Shown in pieces: positions 20,656-28,854 of a DNA stretch of 64,000 nt (position 1 is its first letter; every line of letters starts with the position of its first letter). The stretch comes from JBFWUM01 sp050247255 (lineage in GTDB: Bacteria > Acidobacteriota > Vicinamibacteria > Vicinamibacterales > UBA2999): positions 1 through 64,000 of the forward strand of contig JBFWUM010000001.1 of NCBI GenBank assembly GCA_050247255.1. The letters run 5' to 3'. Both the position numbers and the translations under genes were made by a program. The notes beneath the pieces are model-generated. The model saw only the letters and a list, made by a program, of their open reading frames with translations. It did not search any database and was not told where the DNA came from.

Positions 20656-20712
20656 ACCCTTGCGGGTACCAGATCCTAAGTCTGGCGCGTCTGCCAGTTC
20701 CGCCACTTTCGC
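20626..20712 (-). tRNA. tRNA-Leu (anticodon TAG)
   Basis: The 87-base sequence folds as a tRNA: acceptor stem GCGAAAG/CTTTCGC, D-arm beginning TGGCGGAACTGGCAGAC, anticodon stem CCAGA/TCTGG around the loop CTTAGGA, a long variable arm (stem TACCCGCAAGGGTA), a T-arm with GGTTCGAGTCC, and a genome-encoded CCA at 20626-20628. The anticodon TAG reads CUA-type leucine codons; the long variable arm agrees with a type II leucine tRNA. It lies between the dam-like gene and the membrane-protein gene, with the ATG of the latter inside it. Confidence 0.97.
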
Positions 20713-20737
20713 TGCCGTCGCGATCTTACCAGCAGGG

Positions 20738-21709
20738 TCAGGCCCGCCGCCGGGCGGCTTTCGGCAACGCGGCGCGCAGCATCGCCGGGGCGGGCAGCGC
20801 CGCCAGGGTGCGCTGCGCGTTGGTGACCAGCAATTCGTCGACCGCGCCGCGGCCGGCGGCGCGCGAGTTGATGGCGCGCCGCGCCGGGACCCGCCGGACG
20901 CGCAGGCCTGCCGCCCGGGCCGCGGCGGACCCATAGAGCCTGGTGATCATCGGCGCACTCGAATTGGAGAGCAGCACCGTGGCCCCGCGCCGCGCCGCGG
21001 CGACAACGGCGCCCTGCAAACGGGCCTGGTCGTCGGCCGTGAAGCCGCCGGCCGTATAGTGCGCAAACGACGATGAGGGGCTCAGCGGCGCGTATGGCGG
21101 ATCGCAATACACGAAGTCACCGCGGCCTGACCCCTCGAGCGGCACGTCGAAGGACGCGTGGACGAGCGTCACTCCAGGGGTGCGCAGGGTCGCGGCGACC
21201 GTTCGCAGGTGGTCGGCGTCGCAGATCCGCGGGTCGGCGTATCGCCCCGCCGGCACGTTGAAATCACCGCGGCGGTTGACCCGGTACAACCCGTTGAATC
21301 CGGTGCGGTTCAGGTAGATGAGCATTGCCGCGAGCGCCGGAGTCCGGCGCTCACCGGCGGCCCTGGCCGCGTTGAAGCGCGCGTCGCGCACCTCGTAATA
21401 CAGATTGTTCCCCCGCAGCCGGTGCTCGGCGCTCAGGCGCGCCAGTTCCGCAATGACGTCCTCGGTCGCGTCGCGCACGACCTCATAGCAGTCAATGAGG
21501 TCCCGGTTGGTATCGGCGAGCAGGGCCGGGCGTCCGGCCAGCACCCCGGAGCCGGCGAGGTCGAAGAACACGGCGCCGCTGCCGAAGAACGGCTCGACGT
21601 AGCGCGCAAAGCGGTCGGGATACCACTCGCGCAGGATGGGCAGCAGCTGCCGTTTACCGCCGGCCCACTTCAGCAGGGGTCGCGACGGGCCGTCGGGATG
21701 TGAGCGCAT
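20738..21709 (-). CDS. Dam-type DNA adenine N6-methyltransferase
   Basis: The 323-residue protein belongs to the D12 class of N6-adenine methyltransferases. It has the N-terminal L-K-W-A-G-G-K-R, the SAM motif P-F-F-G-S-G-A-V-F-F (about residues 40-50) and the catalytic D-P-P-Y motif (Y-C-D-P-P-Y, about 200-205). Family members mostly methylate GATC or a related site. No restriction endonuclease gene lies beside it, so it is an orphan enzyme, perhaps for epigenetic regulation or mismatch repair. It is about 45 residues longer than E. coli Dam (278), mostly at the C-terminus (rich in Ala and Arg). It lies 25 bases upstream of tRNA-Leu on the same strand. Confidence 0.92.
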   Translation of the reverse strand: MRSHPDGPSRPLLKWAGGKRQLLPILREWYPDRFARYVEPFFGSGAVFFDLAGSGVLAGRPALLADTNRDLIDCYEVVRDATEDVIAELARLSAEHRLRGNNLYYEVRDARFNAARAAGERRTPALAAMLIYLNRTGFNGLYRVNRRGDFNVPAGRYADPRICDADHLRTVAATLRTPGVTLVHASFDVPLEGSGRGDFVYCDPPYAPLSPSSSFAHYTAGGFTADDQARLQGAVVAAARRGATVLLSNSSAPMITRLYGSAAARAAGLRVRRVPARRAINSRAAGRGAVDELLVTNAQRTLAALPAPAMLRAALPKAARRRA

Positions 21710-21793
21710 GCGGGTGAGCTATCGGTTCGTTGGAATCAGAAGATTAGTAACGGCGCCGGAGTCGAGTGCCGATAACGGAAGTATCGAACGGCC

Positions 21794-21847
21794 TTGACGT
21801 GTCGGACTTCTCAAGAGTATTCTGAGTCATTAAGAGTCATATATAGT
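21794..21847 (+). promoter_or_regulatory. Candidate promoter region of the exopolysaccharide operon
   Basis: The gap 21710-21853 is AT-rich compared with the genes. Two arrangements are visible: TTGACG (21794-21799), an 18-base spacer, and TATTCT (21818-21823), which fits a sigma-70-type promoter; and a second -10-like TATAGT (21842-21847) ending 6 bases before the ATG at 21854. Two copies of GAGTCAT lie at 21824-21830 and 21834-21840. Which start is used cannot be told from sequence; the second would give a leaderless transcript. Confidence 0.4.
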
Positions 21848-21853
21848 CTTTCA

Positions 21854-22498
21854 ATGTCCCTCATTAAAAGGCGTCGCTCTGTAAGCCAGGGGGCGAAGCT
21901 CTATCTTGCCGCAACGGCGGGGCTGATGCTCGCCAGTGCGGGGTGTGGGAGCGCCGTGCGTCCCGTCTATGACGCCGATTCGCGCCTGGCCTCACGGCTC
22001 GACACCGACGCCGACCGCGACGGGGTCGTCGAGTCGCGCACCTACATGGTCGCGGGGCGCCTGGCCCGGCACGAGCTCGATGTGACCGGCGACGGACGCG
22101 TCGATCGCTGGGAATACTATCGTCCCGACGGCACGCTGGCGCGCCTGGGGACCTCGAGCGCCTTCGACGGCATCGAGGACACGTGGGTCGTCCAGACGGG
22201 GGCGACGACAGAGGTCGAGATTTCCACGCGCCGGGACGGGGTGATCGATCGCCGCGAGACGCAAGTGGACGGCGTACTGCGGCGCAGCGAGCAGGACATC
22301 AACTTCGACGGCCAGCCGGACCAATGGGCGACGTATGAGGACGGCCGGGTGCGGGAGCTCCGCATCGACAGCGGCCTGGTGGCCGGCCGGCCCGACCGCC
22401 GCCTCCTTTACGGACCGGATGGCGCGCTGCGCGGAATCGAGGAAGATCCGGATGGAGACGGGACCTTTGCGCCGCTCGATGCGCCGACGCGCCAGTAG
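21854..22498 (+). CDS. Secreted lipoprotein with calcium-loop-like repeats
   Basis: From the ATG at 21854 the protein has 214 residues. A basic start (SLIKRRR) and a hydrophobic stretch end in the lipobox-like L-A-S-A-G-C at about residues 30-35, so it is probably an outer- or inner-membrane lipoprotein. The mature part contains four D-x-D-x-D-G-type loops (D-T-D-A-D-R-D-G, D-V-T-G-D-G, D-I-N-F-D-G, D-P-D-G-D-G), which look like thrombospondin type 3 or EF-hand/dockerin calcium sites. A longer frame to 21794 would put the signal peptide behind an extra 20 residues and is less likely. It is the first gene of the exopolysaccharide operon; its function is unknown. No close family was recognised. 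Confidence 0.65.
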   Translation: MSLIKRRRSVSQGAKLYLAATAGLMLASAGCGSAVRPVYDADSRLASRLDTDADRDGVVESRTYMVAGRLARHELDVTGDGRVDRWEYYRPDGTLARLGTSSAFDGIEDTWVVQTGATTEVEISTRRDGVIDRRETQVDGVLRRSEQDINFDGQPDQWATYEDGRVRELRIDSGLVAGRPDRRLLYGPDGALRGIEEDPDGDGTFAPLDAPTRQ

Positions 22499-23708
22499 CC
22501 CCGCGGTGGCAGCGGTCCGTTGCGGCGTGCTCGCGGTGTGCGCGCTGCTGTGGGCGACGCTGGCGGCGGCGCAGACGGGCGGCGGCAGCGCCACCGGCCG
22601 GTTTTTCCTCGGGCCGTTCCGCTGGTCGCCGACCCTGCTGCTGCGCGAGGCGGGGGTCGATGGCAACGTGTTCAACGTGCCGAAGACCGAGACGCCCAGC
22701 GAGGACCGGTATGCCGTGTTCCAGCCGCAGGTCGACGGCACGCTGTCGCTGGGGATCGCCGAAATCAGCACGCAGGCGGCGGCGACGCTCACGTATTTCG
22801 AGCGGTATCGCAACCAGCGCAGCACCGGCTACCGGGGGCTGGTTCGCGCGGAGTTCCCCGTGCGGCTGCGCCCGGCGGTGGGAGCCACGTGGCTCAGATC
22901 CCGCGAGCGCTCGAACAACGAAATCGACCTGCGCGCGCCGTTCTCGCAGTCGTCGGTGACGCTGGGCATCACCAGCCGGGTCACCAATCGCGCGGCGCTG
23001 CAACTCAACGGGTCGCGATCGCTGATCGAGTACGACAAGGGCGTCGTCGTCGCCGGCGAGCAGTTGTCCGAGCAGCTCAATCGCGAGACCACGGCGGTCC
23101 AGGGCACGCTGCGCATCGACATCAGCGGGCTGACGTTCCTGCTGCTCGACGTCACCGGTTCCCGCGACAGCTTCGTGGAGACGCCGGACCGGCAGACGGA
23201 CAACTTCCGGACGTCGGTCGGGCTCGAGTTCGCGCCCGATGCCGTCATCCGCGGACGGGCGTCGCTGGGTTACCAGAAGCAGGTGTCGCGCGGGCAGGGC
23301 GGGTTCCCGTTCGACGGGCTGATCGCCTCGGTCGACCTCAGCTACGCGCTGCTCGACCGGACGCGGGTGGACGGGCGCTTGGCCCGCGGCACGAACTATT
23401 CGGTGCTCACCGGCGAGGAGTATTACCTGTCGACGGCCGGTGGCGTCGAGATCACCCACAACCTCCTCGGGCCGCTCGACCTCATCGTCCGTGGCAACCG
23501 CGAGCGCCTGGACTACTCGTTCACCCCCGGCGGCGTCGGCGGCCGGGTCGACTGGTCGGATACCTACGGGGGCGGCATCGCCGTGCGGGTGACGCAGCAG
23601 GTGCGTACCTCGCTCAACTACGAAGTGACGCAGCGCGAATCGAGCGCGGGCGTCGAAAACGGGTTCCTTCGGCGGCGGGTCTTTGCTACCTTCAGCGTCG
23701 GGTTATGA
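22479..23708 (+). CDS. Outer-membrane beta-barrel protein of the exopolysaccharide system
   Basis: From the ATG at 22479 the protein has 409 residues. It starts with M-R-R-R followed by a hydrophobic run and the signal-peptidase site A-A-A-Q (about residue 27). The remainder alternates polar and hydrophobic residues, with many beta-strand-like segments (such as F-R-T-S-V-G-L-E-F and V-D-G-R-L-A-R-G), typical of a barrel with periodic strands. The ATG at 22452 is an alternative. The start overlaps the lipoprotein gene by 20 bases, and the Wza-like gene starts 1 base after its stop. Similar barrel proteins lie upstream of Wza-like genes in other exopolysaccharide clusters and are thought to secrete or anchor the polymer. 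The exact role is unproved. Confidence 0.65.
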   Translation: MRRRASSPAVAAVRCGVLAVCALLWATLAAAQTGGGSATGRFFLGPFRWSPTLLLREAGVDGNVFNVPKTETPSEDRYAVFQPQVDGTLSLGIAEISTQAAATLTYFERYRNQRSTGYRGLVRAEFPVRLRPAVGATWLRSRERSNNEIDLRAPFSQSSVTLGITSRVTNRAALQLNGSRSLIEYDKGVVVAGEQLSEQLNRETTAVQGTLRIDISGLTFLLLDVTGSRDSFVETPDRQTDNFRTSVGLEFAPDAVIRGRASLGYQKQVSRGQGGFPFDGLIASVDLSYALLDRTRVDGRLARGTNYSVLTGEEYYLSTAGGVEITHNLLGPLDLIVRGNRERLDYSFTPGGVGGRVDWSDTYGGGIAVRVTQQVRTSLNYEVTQRESSAGVENGFLRRRVFATFSVGL

Positions 23709-23709
23709 G

Positions 23710-24558
23710 ATGGTGAAACAGCTACTGCTCTCGTGCGCATGTGCCGTGCTGCTGGCGGTGCCGATCGTCGGCCAGACCTCCGGCGTCACGCCCGACTACG
23801 TCATCGGACCGCAGGACCTGCTGCGGATCATCGTCTTCGACGAGCCGACGCTCTCGAACAGCTATCGCGTCGACTCCGACGGCAGCTTCCAGTATCCGTT
23901 CCTGGGCCGCGTCGAGGCCGGCGGCAAGACGTTGCGCGAGCTCGAGCAGCTGCTCTCGACCCGCCTCGAGGGCGGCTTCGTGCGCCGGGCGCAGGTCACC
24001 GTCGAAGTGGAGCAGGCGCGCCAGCGCAGCGTCTTCGTCATCGGTGAAGTGCGGAGCCCTGGCAAGTACCAGATGACCGGGCAGATGACGATGCTCGAGG
24101 CGCTCGCCGCCGCCGGCTCGGTGACCGCGAACGCCGGCAGTGAAGTGATCGTGCTGCGCAGCGGCGGCGGCGCACTGCCGAACGTCAGCGCCAGTGCACC
24201 GGCGGGAACCAACGCCTCCGGGGACGGCGCGAACGTGCGCCGCGCCAACCTGGCCGACCTGCAGCTCGGCCGGCTGTCCGAGAACCTGATCCTGGAGGAA
24301 GGCGATACCGTCTTCGTGCCGAAGGCGGAGAAGTTCTATATGACCGGGCAGATCAAGAGCCCGGGCGCCTACACCTGGGAGCGCGGCCTCACCGTGCTCC
24401 AGGCGATCTCGCTGGCCGGCGGGCTCACCGACAAGGGATCGAACCGGCGGATGAAGGTCGTCCGGATCGTCGATGGCAAGCAGGTCGAGGAAGGGATTTC
24501 GCTGACCGACCAGATTCAGCCCGGCGACACGATCGTCATCGCGCAGCGCCTGCTGTAG
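23710..24558 (+). CDS. Polysaccharide export protein (Wza-like, Poly_export/SLBB)
   Basis: This is a 282-residue secreted protein with an N-terminal signal sequence (K-Q-L-L-L-S-C-A-C-A-V-L-L-A). The Poly_export domain opens at D-Y-V-I-G-P-Q-D-L-L-R-I (about residues 28-39), and SLBB-type segments follow (G-E-V-R-S-P-G-K-Y near 110 and G-Q-I-K-S-P-G-A-Y near 210). It forms or joins the outer-membrane channel for exported polysaccharide. I used the ATG at 23710, 1 base after the preceding stop; the frame to 23683 overlaps the barrel gene. A cysteine at about residue 9 or 11 of the signal sequence could be lipidated, but no good lipobox was found. It is shorter than E. coli Wza (379). Confidence 0.9.
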   Translation: MVKQLLLSCACAVLLAVPIVGQTSGVTPDYVIGPQDLLRIIVFDEPTLSNSYRVDSDGSFQYPFLGRVEAGGKTLRELEQLLSTRLEGGFVRRAQVTVEVEQARQRSVFVIGEVRSPGKYQMTGQMTMLEALAAAGSVTANAGSEVIVLRSGGGALPNVSASAPAGTNASGDGANVRRANLADLQLGRLSENLILEEGDTVFVPKAEKFYMTGQIKSPGAYTWERGLTVLQAISLAGGLTDKGSNRRMKVVRIVDGKQVEEGISLTDQIQPGDTIVIAQRLL

Positions 24559-24561
24559 CGT

Positions 24562-25389
24562 TTGGCCATTCCGCTTCCCGTCACGCACATCCGCCCCGGC
24601 AGCCGCGGGGTGCGCTTCACGCTGCGCGAAGCGTGGCTGGCGCGCGAGCTGCTGTTCTTCCTCGTGTGGCGTGACGTCAAGGTCCGCTACAAGCAGACGG
24701 TGCTGGGCGTGGCCTGGGCGGTGGTGCAGCCGCTGCTCGGCATGGTCGTGTTCACGCTGTTCTTCGGCCGCCTCGCGGACATGCCGTCGGACGGCGTGCC
24801 CTACCCGTTGTTCTCCTTCGCCGCGCTGGTGCCGTGGACCTACTTTGCCAGCGCCGTGACGGCCGGCGCCGCGTCGCTGGCGGCGAGCCGATACCTCATC
24901 GCCAAGGTGTTCTTCCCGCGGTTGTTCGTGCCGCTGGCGGCGGTGACGATGCCGGCGGTGGACATGGCCATCGCGCTCGGCATGATGTTCGTGCTGCTGG
25001 CGGTGTACGGACACATGCCGCCGCCGGCGGTCCTGCTCCTGCCGTTGCTCATCGCCTACCTGATGCTGCTGGCCTTCAGCCTGACGCTGTGGATGTCGGC
25101 GCTCTCGGTCCAGTACCGCGACATGCGGTACCTGCTGCCGTTCGCGGTGCAGATCCTGCTGTTCCTGACGCCGGTGGCCTATCCCGCCTCGCTCATCCCG
25201 GACCGCTGGCGGCTGCTCTATTTCCTCAACCCGATGTCGGCGGTGGTCGAGGGCTTTCGCGCCGTGTTGCTCGGCACGCCCGGGCCGGGGCCGCTCCTGT
25301 TCGCGTCGGTGGCGGTGACGCTGGTGCTGCTGGTCGGCGGGCTGTTCTATTTCCGCTCGGTCGAGAGCACGCTGGTGGACCTGCTGTAA
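24562..25389 (+). CDS. ABC transporter permease for polysaccharide export (Wzm-like)
   Basis: This is a 275-residue ABC-2-type permease with six hydrophobic segments (for example L-L-G-M-V-V-F-T-L-F-F near residue 55). The characteristic W-R-D-V-K-V-R-Y-K-Q-T-V-L-G segment near 40 identifies the polysaccharide/O-antigen export group. The only start is a TTG at 24562, 3 bases after the previous stop; this is a rare start codon but the sequence before it gives no alternative. It forms the inner-membrane channel with the Wzt-like ATPase encoded next to it, so finished glycan would be exported across the inner membrane by ATP hydrolysis. Confidence 0.92.
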   Translation: MAIPLPVTHIRPGSRGVRFTLREAWLARELLFFLVWRDVKVRYKQTVLGVAWAVVQPLLGMVVFTLFFGRLADMPSDGVPYPLFSFAALVPWTYFASAVTAGAASLAASRYLIAKVFFPRLFVPLAAVTMPAVDMAIALGMMFVLLAVYGHMPPPAVLLLPLLIAYLMLLAFSLTLWMSALSVQYRDMRYLLPFAVQILLFLTPVAYPASLIPDRWRLLYFLNPMSAVVEGFRAVLLGTPGPGPLLFASVAVTLVLLVGGLFYFRSVESTLVDLL

Positions 25390-25391
25390 GC

Positions 25392-26621
25392 ATGGCGACG
25401 GCGATCCGGATGTCGGGGCTCGGCAAGCGCTTCACGATCGGCGCGCGCGAAGCCCAGCACGATACGCTGCGCGACCGCATCGCGGCCGCCGTGCGGCGTC
25501 CCTTCCGCCGCCTCTCCTCCGGCGGTTTCGCCGCCTCGACCACCTTCTGGGCCCTGCAGGACATCACCTACGAAGTGCCACAGGGCGAGATCGTCGGCAT
25601 CATCGGCGGCAACGGCGCCGGCAAGTCGACGCTGCTGAAGATTCTGTCGCGCATCACCGACCCGACGACCGGCGAGGCGGTCATTCACGGCCGCGTCGGG
25701 TCGCTGCTCGAGGTCGGCACCGGCTTCCACCCGGACCTGACAGGGCGCGAGAACGTCTACCTGAACGGCGCCATCCTCGGGATGCGGAAGCGCGACATCG
25801 ATCGCAAGTTCGACGACATCGTCGGCTTCTCGGAGCTGGGGGCGTTCATCGACACGCCGGTGAAGCACTACTCGAGCGGCATGTTCGTCCGCCTCGGCTT
25901 CGCCGTGGCGGCGCAGATGGACTCGGAGATCCTGATCGTCGACGAGGTGCTGGCGGTCGGCGACGTCCAGTTCCAGCGCAAGTGCCTGGGCACCCTGGAC
26001 AACGTGGCCCGCGGCGGCCGGACGGTGCTCTTCGTCTCGCACAACATGGCGGCCATCCAGCGCTTGTGCACGTCGGCGGTGCTGCTCGAACGCGGCAAGG
26101 TCCGCTTCGCCGGCGACGTGCGGGCGGCGGTCGCGAACTACCTCGGCGGCGAAACGCGCGGTGGCTTCCTGGCCGAGGCGCGGACCGGTCGCCCGCAAAT
26201 CCTCTCCGCCGACATCGAGGATGCGGCCGGCGCGATTGCCGGGGTCGCGCTCTGCACCGAGGCCGTCGCCTGTCGTATCCGGTTCGTCCTGCCGCAGCCG
26301 TACCCCGGCGTCCGCGTCGGCATCAACGTCCTCTCCTCCGACGGCGTCGTGCTGTTCTCGAGCCATACCGGCGACGCCGGCTTGCCGATGCCGGGCGGCG
26401 CGGGCGACTACGAAGCCCGGGTCCTCATCCCCGCCAACGCGCTGTTGGCCGGCCAGTTCCACGTCTCGCCCTTCCTCGAGGCCGGCGGCGAGATGCTCGA
26501 CATCCAGGAGCCCGGGCTGGCGCTCTCGGTCGACACCGGCCCCTCGCCGTTGTACGCCGAGACGACGCAGCGCCGCGGATTCGTGCACGTGCCGTGCGCG
26601 TGGACGATCGCGCCACACTGA
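25392..26621 (+). CDS. ABC transporter ATP-binding protein with C-terminal glycan-binding domain (Wzt-like)
   Basis: The 409-residue protein has Walker A G-G-N-G-A-G-K-S-T (about residues 72-80), the signature Y-S-S-G-M (where many ABC ATPases have L-S-G-G-Q), Walker B I-L-I-V-D-E-V-L-A-V-G-D, and the H-loop S-H-N. After about 250 residues there is an extra C-terminal beta-rich domain of about 150 residues, as in the Wzt proteins that recognise the terminal modification of O-antigen. The ATG at 25392 follows the permease stop by 2 bases. The Wzt-type fusion domain suggests that a capped glycan is exported, perhaps carbamoylated or acylated by nearby enzymes. That link is inference. Confidence 0.92.
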   Translation: MATAIRMSGLGKRFTIGAREAQHDTLRDRIAAAVRRPFRRLSSGGFAASTTFWALQDITYEVPQGEIVGIIGGNGAGKSTLLKILSRITDPTTGEAVIHGRVGSLLEVGTGFHPDLTGRENVYLNGAILGMRKRDIDRKFDDIVGFSELGAFIDTPVKHYSSGMFVRLGFAVAAQMDSEILIVDEVLAVGDVQFQRKCLGTLDNVARGGRTVLFVSHNMAAIQRLCTSAVLLERGKVRFAGDVRAAVANYLGGETRGGFLAEARTGRPQILSADIEDAAGAIAGVALCTEAVACRIRFVLPQPYPGVRVGINVLSSDGVVLFSSHTGDAGLPMPGGAGDYEARVLIPANALLAGQFHVSPFLEAGGEMLDIQEPGLALSVDTGPSPLYAETTQRRGFVHVPCAWTIAPH

Positions 26622-26623
26622 CC

Positions 26624-27946
26624 GTGCGCATCGTCCAGGCGGTCGGGTGGTATTTCCCCAGTCACGCGGGCGGGACCGAGGTCTACGTCGACGAGCTGTC
26701 GCGACGGCTGCAGGTCGCCGGCCACGAGGTGCTCGTGGCTGCCCCGGAGCCCGGCGGCACCGGGCCGCGGACGTACTCCCACAACGGCGTGCCGGTCTTT
26801 CGCTACCCGATTCCGCTCCGGCCGACCCGCGATGAGGCGCAGGGGAGGGTGGTCGCCCGCGGCGCCGCGCATTTCCACCAGTGGCTGGAGGCGATGCGTC
26901 CCGACATCCTCCACGTGCACACGTTCGTCACCGGGCTCGCGCTCGAAGAGCTGCGGGCGGCGGCGCGGCTCGGGATCCGCACGACGGTCACGACGCATTC
27001 CGCCAGGCTCGGCTTCATCTGCCAGCGTGGCACGCTGATGCGGTTCGGCCGCCGTCTCTGCGATGGCCACATCCGGACGGTCACCTGCAGCCGCTGCGCG
27101 CTGCAGCACGGAGGGGCGCCGCGGGGCGCCGCGGACGCGCTGGCCCTGGTGCCGCCGCCGCTGGCGGCCGCGGCGGCGCGGCTGCCGGGGAAGGTGGGCA
27201 CTGCTCTCGGCATGCCGGCGCTGATTCGCCACAACCGCCGTTCGCAGCACGCGATGTTCGACGTCATCGAGCGGTTCGTCGTGCTGACGGAACACGCGCG
27301 CCGCGCGGTCATCGCCAACGGCGCGCCTGCCGAGCGGACGGTCCTCAACCGGCTGGGCGTGCGGTTCGTCCCGGCGCCGCACCTGCCGCGCGATCCGAAC
27401 CGGCCGCTGACCATCGGCTACATCGGCCGGTTCGATCCGGTGAAGGGTGTCGAGGACCTGGCGCGGGCGATCGCCGGTCGCGCGACGCGTCTGCCGATCC
27501 GGTTCGAGTTCCACGGGCCGGTGCGCAACAAGGCGGACCTCGCGGTGCAGACCCGGCTGAAGCGGATCGTCGGCCCTGACGCATGGGTCGTGTTCGGCGG
27601 TGAACTGGATGCCGCCGGCGTGCGGGCGGCGTTGCAGCGGCTCGATGTCGTGTGTTGCCCATCCCGCGTGATCGAAGGCGGCCCCACGGTCGCGCTCGAA
27701 GCACGCGCCGCCGGCGTCCCGGTCATCGGCAGCGACCTTCCGGGCCTGTCGGAGATCGTGCGCGACGGTGTCGACGGGCGGCTGGTGCCGGCGGGCGACT
27801 GGCGAGCGCTCGCCGCGCTGTTTTCCGAGCTCGCGGCCGAGCCGTCGCTGGTGACCGCGTGGCAGGCGGCGCTCGGCCCCGTGCGCACGATGGATGATGT
27901 GGCGCAGGAGTACATGCTGATGTACGCCGGCCGGGTGTCGTCGTGA
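26624..27946 (+). CDS. Family 4 glycosyltransferase
   Basis: This 440-residue GT-B protein starts V-R-I-V-Q-A-V-G-W-Y-F-P-S-H-A-G-G-T-E, with the G-G-x-E loop typical of GT4. The C-terminal domain has I-G-Y-I-G-R-F-D-P-V-K-G (about 260), an E-G-G-P segment and the E-A-R-A-A-G-V-P-V-I motif that binds the nucleotide. A cysteine-rich insertion near residues 125-165 includes C-Q-R, C-D-G and C-S-R-C, a possible metal-binding loop. I chose the GTG at 26624, 2 bases after the Wzt stop; a GTG at 26600 is possible but would overlap the Wzt gene. Followed by a deacetylase gene that starts within its stop (GTGA). Confidence 0.88.
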   Translation: MRIVQAVGWYFPSHAGGTEVYVDELSRRLQVAGHEVLVAAPEPGGTGPRTYSHNGVPVFRYPIPLRPTRDEAQGRVVARGAAHFHQWLEAMRPDILHVHTFVTGLALEELRAAARLGIRTTVTTHSARLGFICQRGTLMRFGRRLCDGHIRTVTCSRCALQHGGAPRGAADALALVPPPLAAAAARLPGKVGTALGMPALIRHNRRSQHAMFDVIERFVVLTEHARRAVIANGAPAERTVLNRLGVRFVPAPHLPRDPNRPLTIGYIGRFDPVKGVEDLARAIAGRATRLPIRFEFHGPVRNKADLAVQTRLKRIVGPDAWVVFGGELDAAGVRAALQRLDVVCCPSRVIEGGPTVALEARAAGVPVIGSDLPGLSEIVRDGVDGRLVPAGDWRALAALFSELAAEPSLVTAWQAALGPVRTMDDVAQEYMLMYAGRVSS

Positions 27947-28854
27947 TCGCGATCCGGCACGCCGTCAAGACGCTCGTGTTCCGGTCCGGAGGCCATGCCG
28001 CCCGGCTGCGGGCGGCGCCGCCGCCCGGCCTCGCGGTCCTCTGCTATCACAGCGTGCGTGCGCCCGGCGATTCCGGGGTTCCGTTCGCCGAGCTGCACGT
28101 CCGCGCGGATCGCCTGGCTGCGCATTGCCGCTTTCTCGCCGAGGCGTGCGCGCCGGTCTCGCTCGCCGACGTGGAGGCTTCCCTCGCGGGTGGGACGGCG
28201 CTGCCGCCGGCGGCGGTGCTGGTCACCTTCGACGATGGCTGCCGGAGCGTGCTGACGCGGGCGCTGCCGATTCTGGAACGCTACCGCGTCCCGGCGCTTG
28301 TTTTCGCCTGCAGCGGCACCATCGAACGGCAGGAACTCGCGTGGTACGACGCGCTGGCACGGCGCTCCGGCGAAGCAGGCGTGGCGGCCACGAAGTACCT
28401 CCCGTATGACCAGTGGATCGCGGCCGTGGCGGAGGTGACCGCACCGGCGTCGCCGGACGATCCGCATGGGCCGCTGACCGTCGCGGAACTGCAGCAGCTC
28501 GCCGCGCACCCACTCGTGACGATCGGCGCGCACACGGTGAACCATCCCATCCTGGCGTCGGCGCCGCGGCAGGTGCAGCGCGAGGAGATCGCCGCCAGCC
28601 GACGGGCGCTCGCCGCCTGGACGGGCCAGCCGATTGACGCGTTCGCGTACCCGAACGGGATTCCAGGCGTCGACTACACGCCGCAGGCGGTGGACCTGGT
28701 GCGCGAGGCTGGGTTCCGGGTGGCGTTCAGCACGCGTCCCGCCTTCGCGACGCCCGGGGTGGAGCGCTTCGAGCAGCCGCGGTTCGTGATGCTCGACATG
28801 CCGGCGGCGGAGCTGGCGCATCGGCTGGCGTTCTCGTGGCCCCGCCCCGCATGA
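27943..28854 (+). CDS. Polysaccharide deacetylase
   Basis: The 303-residue protein has L-C-Y-H-S-V-R near residue 29 (family hallmark at the N-terminus), motif 1 V-T-F-D-D-G (about 93-98) and motif 2 G-A-H-T-V-N-H-P (about 188-195), which supply the metal-binding Asp and His residues. It is therefore a probable metal-dependent N- or O-deacetylase. No signal peptide is obvious, but the first 40 residues are moderately hydrophobic. It starts with GTG overlapping the GT4 stop and ends with an ATGA overlap. The enzyme may remove acetyl groups from lipid-linked repeat units before export. Confidence 0.88.
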   Translation: MIAIRHAVKTLVFRSGGHAARLRAAPPPGLAVLCYHSVRAPGDSGVPFAELHVRADRLAAHCRFLAEACAPVSLADVEASLAGGTALPPAAVLVTFDDGCRSVLTRALPILERYRVPALVFACSGTIERQELAWYDALARRSGEAGVAATKYLPYDQWIAAVAEVTAPASPDDPHGPLTVAELQQLAAHPLVTIGAHTVNHPILASAPRQVQREEIAASRRALAAWTGQPIDAFAYPNGIPGVDYTPQAVDLVREAGFRVAFSTRPAFATPGVERFEQPRFVMLDMPAAELAHRLAFSWPRPA

